From: Paracoccaceae bacterium
GTDB lineage: Bacteria > Pseudomonadota > Alphaproteobacteria > Rhodobacterales > Rhodobacteraceae
Reading direction: 5' to 3'
Length of the DNA: 21,963 bases
NCBI GenBank assembly: GCA_007129775.1
Contig: SKUV01000188.1
Location: 1-21,963, forward strand
Shown: in pieces, positions 1 to 12,000 of the stretch
Layout of the letters: every line of letters begins with the position of its first letter
Numbering within the stretch: the first letter of the stretch is position 1
Program-made: the position numbers and the translations under genes
Notes under the pieces: generated by a model
Databases searched by the model: none
Told to the model about the DNA's origin: nothing
Seen by the model: the letters and a program-made list of their open reading frames with translations, nothing else

Positions 1-3000
1 GACCCCGCCGACCGCACCGCCCCCGTCACCGGTTTCGACGCCGCCACCACCGATGTGCCGCTGTCGGGCATGGCCCCCCTGCGCGGCATCGTGCAGGACG
101 CCAATCTGGATTTCTGGCGGCTGGAGTTGCGCGACGCCACCGGCCAGCGGCTGCTGGCCGAACTGGCCGGTGGCGAGACGCCGCTGTCGGGACTGCTGAC
201 CACGCTCGATACCGGGCAATGGCAGAACGGTTTCTACCAGTTGCGCCTGATCGCGCGGGATATCGGCGGGCGCGAGACCCGCTCCACCACGCTGATCGAA
301 GTTGCCGGCACGGCCAAGGCCGCGCGCCACACCGAGGTCCATACCGATCTGTCGGTAACCCTTGGCGGGATGGATTTCGATCTGGTGCGCCACTACGACA
401 GCCTTGCCGGGAAAGACCGCGATTTCGGCACCTTCAGCGCGGGATTCGATGCGCGCCTGTCCTTCGCCGTCGGTTCGGACCGCGATACCATGGGCCAGTT
501 GCGGCCCATGGCGCTGGGCGACCGGCTGTATCTGACCGCGCCCGACGGCAGCCGCCTGGGCTTCACCTTTCAGCCGCAGACCGTGTCCATCGGGGAGTTG
601 CGCTATTACACCCCGTCCTTTGTCGCCGATGACGGTGACTGGACGCTGCATGCCGGGGATACGATGCTGCGTCTGGCCGGCGGGCGGTTCTATGCAGTCG
701 AGGATGGCCGGCCCTTCAACATCGCCGATCCGGCGCTTGCGCCCGAGGGCGCGATGCTGTGGCTTGGCGCGCCCGATGGCACCGATTACGGCTATACCGC
801 CGATGGCCGGCTGCGCGAGATCCGGCAGGATGGCGGGGTCCTGTTCGTCGGCGCGAGCGGGGTGACCGCCACCAATGGCGAAACACTGGCCTTCCTGCGC
901 GACAGCGCCGGCCGGATCGTGCGCGCGACAGCACCGGACGGAACCTCGGTGCAATACAGCTATGACGCGCAGGGCGCACTGACGGCCACGCGCGCGGTCG
1001 CCGATGGCAGCGGCACGCGCCACGCATGGGCCGATGGCCGGATGATCGCCTCGGTGGCGATCGGCGGGACCGGCACGGCGATCCTGCACGGGCCGGGTGG
1101 CGAGGTCAGCACGCGCCCGATCCTTGCCGACCTGGGCGCGCTGGCCGATTTCACCGGGCAGGAATTCGCCTTGCCGGAAACCGCCGCCGCCGAGATCCGC
1201 AGCCATACCCTGACCCTTCGCGAAAGCGAATTGCGCGGCGCCGCAGGCGGACGGGTGATCCTGCGCGTCGCGGTCAGCGGCGAGGGCGCCGCGTCGATTC
1301 CCGAACTGCCCGGCGCGGCGCTCGTTTCACTCCATCAGCAGGGGGGGCAGACGGTAGCGCTTTTTGCGCTGGAGCAGGCGGGGCTTTACCGGCTTGACCT
1401 GCCGGGCGGGGCCGCCGGCAGCCTCCGTGTGGGCCTTGCCGGCGATCTGAACGACGACGGGCGGGTGGACGGACTGGATGCCGCGCTGATGGATGCGCTG
1501 GGCCCGACCGCCGACATCACCGGCGACGGGCTGGTGGATGCGGCCGACCGGCAGGTTCTGAACGTCAATCACGGGGTGCAGATGAATGTGGCGCCGGTGG
1601 CGCGCGACGATCTGCCCGAACTTTTTACCCATCAGGACCGGTCGCTCCGCGTCGCGCTGTCGGATATCGCGACCGACCCCGACGGCGACCGGGTGCATTT
1701 CCGCGTGCTCGGGACCGGAAATGCCTCGGCCCGGTTCAGTGCCGATGGCGCGGCGCTGATCGTTCTGCCTGATCCGGGCTTTGCAGGGTCCGGCACGGTG
1801 ACGCTGGTGGCCGATGACGGCTACAACACCTCCGATCCGATCACGCTCGATCTGACGGTTTCGGACGCGGCGCTTCTCGAAATCGATTTCCTGTTCCGTG
1901 ACTACCGTTTCGACACTCTGGGTCAAGTGGCCGAGATCGTGCTGATCGGGCAATATGAAGACAAGGCCGACGTGATCCTTCCGATGGATTACGTCAGTCT
2001 TGTATCCACCGACGAAGAGGTGGTGCGCATCACGCCGAACGGGCTGATCCAGTCGGGGTTGCTGGGCTCCGCCGCGCTGATCGCAAACCGCGGGAATGTT
2101 GCCGCCGCGACGGTCGTGAGCGTGAGCGAGCCGTTCGAGCCGCTGAGCATGATTTCCTATCATTTCGGGATAGATGCCTACCCCGACAGCGTCACGATGA
2201 TGCCCGAGGGCGGCAGCCGCCAGATCGTCACCGCGCTGGGCACCACGAACGAGAATTTTGTGAAGGGCGAGGCTGATGGCGTTCTCTATATCTCGGGCAA
2301 CAGCGATATCGTCACAGTAGACGCCGATGGCGTGATGCGGGCGGTGGCCGACGGCGAGACCGTGGTGACGGTGATCTACGCCCATGCCGAGGACCATGTG
2401 CGCGTGCGCGTGTCCGCCCCACACGAGGGCCGCAGCGCAGTGATCGGCAAGGAAGGTGGCGCGCTCGTCTCGCCCGAGGGGATCAGCGCGGCTTTCGGTG
2501 CGGGGCAACTGACCGACGATGCGAGCGTGACCATCGAGGCCATCGCCGAGGACAACCTCGCCATCGAGGTGCCGCCAGATTTCACCTATCTCGCCGGTAT
2601 CGCGCTGGAGATCGAGGGCGGCGATCTGACCGGGCCGGTCCAGCTGGCCGCGCCGGTGGCCGATGCCGGGCTGGAGCCGGGCGAAACCGTCTATTTCTTC
2701 GTGGAGGTGGATTATTCCGAACTGACCGATGGCGAGGTCGGCAAGGTCTGGACGATCGTCGACAGCGGCGAGGTCGGCGCCGATGGCATGGCGCGCACCG
2801 CTTCGCCGCCCTTCCCGGGCCTGACGGAGCGGGGCAACATCCTCGTGGCGGCGGCGAACATGCCGATGAATTTCATGTCGGTCTATGCTCCGGCCCTGGC
2901 GATGACGACCATGGCGCTCTTGCCGACGATGGCGATAGCGGGCGCGGCGGGCGGGCTGGCCGGGCTGCTTGGGGTGCTGGGCGCCACCACGGGCGGGATC

Positions 3001-6000
3001 GCGATGATCGTCAACGACCGCGTGCAGGAGATGAAGGCATGGTCGCATTACCGCGATCAGGTGCGCAGCACCACTGCGATGATCGAGCCGCCGTCAGAGC
3101 CTGCGCGCTTCAACGTCCGCACCGATCTGCCGGACTTTCCGCCAAATCTGCCCGTGGGTGCACCGCCCGTCATCACCGCCGTCGATCACGAGATGTCGGA
3201 CGATGGCATCGTGACGCTGACCATCCGCGGGCAGGAGTTCATCAATCAGGATGTGGCCGGCACCGGCACGCCCAGCCTGATCACCGACACACGCATCGGC
3301 TTTCGGATGGGCGATTACACCCGCTATGTCCGCGCCGCCGATTTCGTCGGTTCGGAGCCACCCGGCGCGATCACGGGCGAGGCCTCGATCACCATCGAAG
3401 TGCCGAACGATATCCTCGCCACCCGGGCCGAGATTTTCGTCGAACGGCTCGACCCGAATGTGACGCTGGTCGATACAGACGGCATCTGGGATGACGCATT
3501 CCCGGTGGTGCGGTCGGCCGGTTTCCGGCTGGCGAACGAGCAGGGCTATGGTCTGACCGGCGGGTATTCCCTGTCCGAGCAGGGCGCGGCCGGCGTTCAG
3601 ATCTTCGATATCATCGGCGTTGGGCTGAGCCGGGAACAGAGCCTCGTCGATTCGCTCTTCGGAAGCTGGAACGGCACGCCGGGCTCGGTTCAGGGCAATG
3701 AGTTGCTCAAGGTGCTGACGTTGAAGAACGGCGAACAGACGATCCCGGGCATGGCGCGGGACGTGCTGTTGGCGGGCGACATGTCGGCTGCCTTCGTCGC
3801 CACCGATCAGGGTGTTGCCGTGATCGACATGCTGACCCTGCGTCAGTTCGACGTGCATCCCGGCAGCCCCGGCACCGGGATCATCGAAATCCCCGGCGGG
3901 CGCATCCAGACAATGGCCCTGTCGCCCGACGGCAATTACCTGTTCGCGGCCGGTCTGGGCAAGGTCCACCAGATCGACTTGCGGCCGGGCTCGCCCTTCT
4001 TCGGCTTCCCCATTGGCACGATCGACCTGCCCATTCCTGCCGATGTGCAGAACATCACCATGGGCCGCATCAATTCCATGGCCGTGAACGCCGATGGCAC
4101 CAAGCTCTTTGTCGCGGTGCCATATTCGCTGATGGCGGGCAACAACGGCTGGGTTCGCGGGGGCGGTGCGGAAGGCCGGATCTTCGTGATCAACATCGAT
4201 CCCGAAACCCGCCCCGCCCCGGGGGACGAAGGCACACCGGCCGACGGCAACAACCCTGGCCGCTATCTGGAAATCATCGGCAATTCCGAAGGCTTCAACG
4301 GCTTCCGCGACCCCTTCAGGATAGTGGCGACCCCGGACCCGGACCGCCTTGCCTTCGTGTCGCGGGGCGAGCCGAACCGCGGCTTTTCCACGATCCACAT
4401 CACCGATCAGAACCCGGATTCGTTCCGCATGACGATCGCGCGGGCCGACATGACGCCGGACCCGAGCAAGCGGCAGTTGGAACTGAATGCGGGCCGTGTG
4501 GGCGTCGAGGTGGTGCCACTGACCTTCGACATCCCGTTCTCGCCGCCGGTGACGGTGGAGTTCTGGCGCAAGGTCAGCACCCAGAGGTATGACCTCAACA
4601 TCCGCAACGCCGCGTCGCTCGCGATCATGCCCGACCTGTCCTATGCTTTCGTCGGGGACTGGCATGTGTCGCGCTATCTCTACCTGGACGCCGAAACCGC
4701 CTATCATATCGAGTTGCGGCATAACGAGGGCTCCAATATCGGGCTGATCCGCAACCCCTTTGGCCTCGATGCCGCGGAATGGGCAGCGCTTGGGCTGAAT
4801 GATGTGATGCCGCACAGCCCCCCGCGGCTCGAGAGCGCCACAAGCCCGATCCCGATGCAGTTTCTGGAGGATATCGCGCTGTCGCCGGACGGCTCGCAGC
4901 TTTTCGCCAATTTCCGCGGCGCCGGGAGCGTCGCCGTCTATGACGTGGCCAACTGGATCCGGATCTCGAACGAACGGCTGCGCCGCGGCGATCTGAACAA
5001 CCGTATCCCGATCGACCTGCACCCGACCGATCGCAACGAATTCGGCCAACGGACGATCATGACCGAACTGGTGGCCGATGGCATCGACATCCAGCGCCGC
5101 AGCCGGGGGCTCGTGGTGCAGGATGCGCCGGGGCTTATTCTGGTCGCACCCGTGGGTGTGCGCGACTACCACGGTGACGAGGCGGAAGAGCTAGTCTTCG
5201 AGGTCCGGCTCGACCCGACGAAAGTCGGCGCGCAATCGTGGAGCGCCAATATCTACATGAGCACACAGGCCGCCGGCGAGGGGCTGTTCCCGAGCGATCC
5301 GCCCCGTCCACGCTCGGGCTTCTTCGGCGGCTCGACCCCGCAACTGGGCGATGTCCACCCCTACCGGCTGATGAATTCAAGGCTGATGACGACGACCGGC
5401 ACCGGTTTCCTGTTCGAATCCGGGTATGAATACACGCTGAACCCCGACGGGACGATCAATTCGCAAGTTGCCATCACCGACGAGGGTGAAGGGCCCGATT
5501 TCAACCCGAAATCGGTTCTGCGGGTGCGGGTGGCGCCCGAGTTCCAGAAGTTGCTGACCGGCGGGCAGACCTATCACTGGGGCGCGGAGGTGCGCGGCGC
5601 ACAGGCGGTCCTGCAGCGCTCCACCTCCTTCATCCTCGAACCGGACCGGCAGGACACGCCTTTCGCCACGGTGCAGTTTCTGACCCATGGGCTGAAATTC
5701 AACCCGATGCCGGATTTCGGCAACAGCGCGCTGGACGAGGATCATCTTGCCGGCTGGCTGTTCAATGCCGAGATCCTCAACGAGGTGTCGGGCGGCGGTG
5801 TGATCCTCGTCTACAACCGCCAGACCGGGCTCTGGCACGAATACGACCCCTTCGCCGGGCAGGGGCGCCGGATCAGCGACACTGCCGTGGACGCCGCGGA
5901 GCTGCCGGATGGCAAGGCCATCACCCTCGTCGCCGACTGGTATCGCGAAAGCGACATCACCGACAGTGGCTATGCCGAGGCGGCGGCGGATACGCTTTTC

Positions 6001-9000
6001 GCCTCGCTCATCCATCTCGACAGGATGTCGGGCAACCGGATCCTCGAAAGCCCGCTGCATTTCATCGGCCATAACCGCGGCGCCGTCGTGAATTCCGAGA
6101 TCATCCAGCGCCTGGGCGTGCTGACCGACAAGCGCCCCGACATTCACATGACGACGCTGGACCCCCATGACTTCGCCCAGGGCAATCTGAATTTCGACGG
6201 TATTTCGGTCATCCTCAACTGGGCCAAGGTTATCCGCGACATCTCGATCGCGACAACGATCATCTATCCGCCGGCGGGTACGATTGCGTCCACGATGGTC
6301 AAGGTCGAACGGGCGCTCAACAAGCTGGCCGAACTGATGGGCTATATCGGCGTGCAGTTGCGCCCGATCGCGCTGGGGGATTTCAAGGACCCGGCAGTGC
6401 ATGTCTGGGAAAACGTCACCTTCGCCGAAAACTACTGGCAGAACACCAATGTAGATCCGACGATCGACAATCCCTTCGACGATATCTCTTTCCTGCCCTA
6501 CGTTCCGTCGCAGCAGCAGGTGGACAATTTCCTTGCCTCGCACACCTTTTCCTTCACCCCGAACGGCACTGCCCTGCCCAACAGCGAAAGCCGACGCCCG
6601 AAGGCCGGCAGCGAGGGCAAGGCCGATATCGACCTTGGCTTTACCGATCTTGGAATTCCCGGCTTTCTGGATCGCGACGTGTTCGGCGGCGCAAGCAACC
6701 GGGTGACAACCTGGTATTTCGGCACGGTCAACGTCAACCAGCCAAGCCTCAACAACGAGGCGGTCTGGCGCACCATGTCCGATCAGGGCTTTGCGATCGG
6801 CTCGCAGCCGGGCATGGGGGGGCTGCGCGGGCTGGCGCAGAACATTACCAACCCCTTCAGCGAACGCTTCACCGATCAGCCGTGGTACGGCATCAGCCAC
6901 CGCGCCTTCGAGGACGGCAACCCGAAACCGTGGTTCGACGCATATTTCGAAAACGCGCTCAACCCCGCGGGCCTGTCGAGCGGTGCCTACACGATCAACG
7001 AGGCTGTGGGCATGGGGTTCTACTTCTCGGCCGTCGGGGGCGGGATGGAGTTGCGTCCGCAATCGGGCGAACGCACGCCCTACACGTTCGACAACACGCT
7101 GGTGGGTTATTCATCCACATCGCAGGTGCCACGCAACACGCCGGTGCCGACGGTTTTCAACGGCGGCTTCGATTACGGCACGCGGCACGCCCTGTCGGAA
7201 TACCTGCGCTGGATCGTCAAGCGGGTCTGGGACCGGTTCGATCCGAACACCCCGCCGCCGGGCCGCAACAACGTCAGCTTCCTCGGGCAATTGCCAAAGG
7301 ATCTGGGCCGGTTCCCGCTGGATTACTCCTTGCCCGGCTGGTCGATGCACAGCGGCGCCAGCTATAACGGCATCCAAGTGGACCGGGGCGACAGCTTTAC
7401 CGTCGATCTGTTCAACTACCTCTTCCCGGACTTCTTCGAGGGGCCGGTGGATGTTACGGCCCTGTTTCTGACCAACACCAATATCGCGCGGGAATTGTCC
7501 GACGTTCTGGGCTTTGCCTTCGATTATCTCTTCACTCCGCTCCTGAAATCCCTCGGCGACAAGGTCGAGAAGATGGAGACGCTCCAGACGTTCAAAGACA
7601 ACAAGAACCTCGGCATCGCCAAGAAGATGGCCGAGACGCTGGCGAAGAACGAATGGACCAGCGACGGCACCAACATTCTCGATGCCGGTGGCAACATCGT
7701 CGCCAGCGTCGCCGAAATGGAAGGGATCACCAAGGACGTTCTCGATTATGCCTCGCAATTCGTGTCGATGGACGAACTGGCCCATATGATCGGCCCGTTC
7801 ATCCAGACGGTCGTGGATGCCAGCGAGGGCAACCTGCAACTGCCCCCGGGCATGACTGCGCCGCCTGATCTCTACACGATCCTCGCGATGCCAACGTCGA
7901 AAGCGGGCAACACCGCGGCACAGAACGAGGCATTGCGGCAGGCCAAGAATGTCAAGCTGCGCGAAATCACGACCTGGATGCGCACGAATCTGACGGCGAT
8001 GGTCGTCAACCTTTACGACAGCTTTCAGGAAGGCCGGCCGCTGGCGGACCGCCTGGCCTCGCTCACCTCGCCCGATTTCGGGCTCGTCTTCGGTGGCACA
8101 CAGGTGATCCGCCAGTTCATCCAGTCGATTCTGCCCAACGAACCGCTTCCCTTCATGGACAAGTCCTTGGCTGATCTGGTGGCGGATGCGCTCGATGAGG
8201 TGCGCAATTTCGACAGGCTGACCCACAACCGCATGTTTGTGCCTGAAGATATGGAGCGGCTGGAAATCGGCGTGCTCACCCCCTTCGCATGGGGCGACAA
8301 CATGAAGCTCGAAGTGGTCTTTTCGATCATCGACGGCGCTCACGGGCACGAGGGCAAACCGGGCTACGACCCCTCGCTGCGGATTGTCCAGACGCTGGAG
8401 CCGGCCTTCATGAAGGGCCAGCGCGTGAGCTTCGATCTGCCGTCGCAGGTGCCGGGCGAGGTGGTGAGCTTCACTATCCGACATGCCGGGATGGAGGTGA
8501 AGGCTCCGCCCGACGAACTCTTGTTGAGCGATCTCGCCCTCGAGATCGGCAGCAAGGTGGCGCGGACCTTCTTTGAAACGCTTCCCGGGCAGGAGTGGGT
8601 CCCCAACCTTTCGGCCCTCATGATCCTCGACGATATCAAGCTGACCAAGGACAACCCCCAGCGGATCGCCAGCACCGGCCCGGGGGCCGAGGCGATCACG
8701 CTGGACGAAGCCCGCGCGATGGCGGAAACCGCGCTGGGCATCTGGGCCGACAGCGGCCTGCTGCCAATGGTCGAGGAACTGGCCAGCGTGGAGATCCGCG
8801 TGGGCGATCTGGAAGACGGCATTCTCGCGCTCTTTGCCGATGGCGTGATCACCGTCGATCTGGATGCCTCCGGCCACGGCTGGTTCATCGACGCGACCCC
8901 ACTCGAGCAGGAAGAATTCGAGGCTGTGGAGGGCGCACCGCATGTCTTCCTCGCGGCCGAAGGCCCCGCAGCCGGGCGCGTCGATCTGCTGACGGTGCTG

Positions 9001-12000
9001 CTGCACGAATATGGCAACGCCTATGGCCTGAACGATTATCCCGGCCTCGGCGATCCGGGCTTCGTGATGAACGCCTATATCGAAACCGGGATGCGCCGGC
9101 TGCCCTCGGCGATGGATGTGCAGCTTGTGCCGCCGCCCGCCCCGCCGCCCGATCCCGGCGCGGGTATGCTGGGCCCGGCGCCCCAGACCGCCCCGCCCGC
9201 CGGACCGGAGGCGATGTCGGAGGTTGCCGGCAACGGCAGCCATATGGGCGCGATCACCGGCAGCGAGGGCGCCTTCGGCAACGGCAACTTCACCTTGCCG
9301 CTGGGCGCGGAAGGTGCGCGCTGGCAGTCCATCGGCAATGTCGAAATCGCGGACGGCCATGCCGTCATCCGCGAGGATGTGGCCCGCATCTCGGGCCTGT
9401 TCCAGACCTTCGTGCTGCCGCCCGAGGCAAGCGGGCTGCAATTCACCCTGCGCGATGTCGACCTTCGCGCGACCCCCGGCAGCCCGCCCGATGCCTTCGA
9501 GGTGGCGCTGTTCGACAATGCGACGCTGGTCTCTGCGCTGGCAACCATCGACGGATTGGGCGGAACCGATGCCTTCCTGAACCTGCAGGCCGATGGCACG
9601 CGCCATGCCGCCGCCGGGGTGGTGGCAGAAGAGATCGGCGGCGATCTGGTCGTCACCGTCGATTTTGACGCGCTGAACGTGCCCCGACCCGAGGTCGTGA
9701 CGCTGGTTTTCGATCTGATCGGCCTTGGCCGGATCGACAGCAGCGCGCGGCTGGCCGATGTGCGTCTGCTCGGGCTTGCCCCGAACACCGCGCCGGTCGC
9801 CGTGGACGACCTTCTGGAGATCGATCAGGGCACTTCGGGCACCGTTGATCTGCTGGCCAATGATTCCGATGCCGAGGGCGACCCGCTGTTTGCCCGCATC
9901 ATCACTCCGCCCGAAGTGGGGGAACTGGAGGCGCTGGGGGGCGGCGTCGTCCGCTATACCCCGCCCCCCGATTTCCGGGGCGAGGTGACAGCGAGCTATG
10001 TTGCCTTCGACGGCGAACTTGAAAGCGAACCGGCGACGCTGCGCATCGTTGTTGCGGCGGTGAACCAGCCGCCCACCCTCGCGCCGGTGCCCGATCAGAC
10101 CATCGACGCGGGCGCGCCGCTCGATCTGGTGCTGCTGGGCGCGGATGTGGATGACGACGAACTGACCTACCTGCTGCTGGACGGCCCGCCGGGGGCGACC
10201 GTCCATCCGGCCACCGGCGCGCTGAGTTGGCCGGGGCAGGAGGCCGGCGGAACCGTCGCCTTCACCGTCGCCGTCAGCGACGGGCAGGCGCAGGCCGAAC
10301 GCAGTTTCACCGTCACTGTCCGCCCGCCGCCCGAACCGCCCGTGCTGGGCCCGCTTGCCGATCTGACTCTGCCCGAGGGCGCGCTGCGGCAGGTGCAGGC
10401 GCTGGCGACCGACCCCGATACCGATCCCGCGCTGCTGGTCTTCACGCTGGAGCCGGGCGCGCCCGACTGGGCCAGCATCACGCCCGAGGGGCTCATCACG
10501 CTCGACACCACTGGGCAGGCGGGGGAAAGCGCCACCATCACCCTGCGCGTGACCGATCCCGACGGGCTGTCGGATACCACCAGCTTTGTCGTCACCGTTC
10601 TGAGCGTCGCTGCAGAGCCGCCGGTGCTCGGCCCCCTGCCGCCCGAGGTGGTGCTGCGCCCCGGTGAGGTGCTTGCTCTTACCGCCACGGCGACGGACCC
10701 GGACACCCCGGCCGAAGATCTGCGCTTTGCTGTCACTGCGCCGCCGGGGGCGGATTTCGTGAGCATGGACGCGATCAGCGGCGCGCTGACCGGCGATCCG
10801 GGCGACAGTTTCGGCAGCTTCCAGTTGCGCATCACCGTGCGGGACCCCGACGGGCTGAGCGACGAGGCGCTGATTACCCTGCGTGTGCTCGCGGCCCCGG
10901 TGCTCGCCCCCATCCCCGACACGACGCTGTCGGCGGGCACCCAGCTGGCGCTTCTTCCAAGCGCGACGGACCCGGACACTCCGCCCGAAGGGCTGACCTT
11001 CGCGCTGGCCGAGGATTTCGGCTGGCTGGTCATCGACCCGGCGACCGGCGCGATTTCCGGCGAAAGTAGCGGCCGCGAAGGCGATGTCATCGTCACCGTC
11101 ATCGTGACGGATACCGACGGGCTGCAGGACAGCACCAGCTTCACGCTGAGCGTCGCCGCCCCGCCACCCGCCGCCCCGGTGCTGACCATGCCGGCGGAGC
11201 AGATCCTCGTCGCGGGCGACCCGCTGCTGGTGCAGGCAACGGCGACGGATCCGGACACGCCCGACGAGGACCTGCGCTTTGCCCTCGGCCCGGGCGCGCC
11301 AGACTGGGTGCAGATCGACGCCGAAACCGGCGTGATCTCGGGCGACACCACCGATCAGGCGGGCGCGCTGACGCTGATTGTTATCGTGACCGATACCGAC
11401 GGGCTGACCGATGCGGGCAGCTTTGACATCACCATCCGCGCGCGCCCGCAATTCGACAACATTACCGATTATCTGATCGACGCCGGCGCGTTCTTGCTGG
11501 TGCAGCCCCGCGCGACCGATGCCGACACCCCGCCCGAGCAACTGAGCTTTGCCCTGCTTTCCGGGCCGGACTGGCTAGAGATCGACCCGGCGACCGGCGC
11601 GCTGTCGGGCACCGCGCCGGAGGATGCGGAGGGCGTCGAGACCGTGCGCCTGATGGTCAGCGATCCCGATGGGCTGTCGGACGAGTTGTCGTTCAACATT
11701 CAGGTGGTCGCGCCCGGCGCTCCGGCACCTCAGCCGCCGGCGCCGGGTGACGGGCCGGGCTTCGGCCCCGTCGTCGCCCCGGGTTTCGTGGCCGTGCCGG
11801 GCCTGACCCCCGGTATCGGGCCTCTGGTCGAGCCGCCGCAGGTGCCCGTTGGTTCCCCCGGCCTCGCGTGGGAAAGCGCGGCGTTGCCGCTCTATGGCCC
11901 GGCCGGCCCGCTCGATTGTGACCCGCGGCTAGATCTGCGGCTGATGCCGGCGGCCGAATTCGATGCGCAGCGCCATGTGGGGCTGCCGGTGCTTTTTGAA

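Noticed and set aside
1327..5172. Two long minus-strand frames (1327-3048 and 3094-5172)
   Set aside because: Both are shadows of the giant gene with His/Arg/Gly-rich text, no conserved motif and no ribosome site in a free region.
7111..11541. Long open frame of 1,476 codons on the minus strand
   Set aside because: It is the antisense of the giant gene in GC-rich DNA. Its translation is low-complexity and rich in Arg, Gly, Gln and His with no recognisable domain, whereas the plus strand gives clear modules.
9784..11712. CRISPR-like or noncoding tandem repeat
   Set aside because: The repeats are about 275 bp, in frame, and encode Ig-like modules. There is no short palindromic repeat with spacers.
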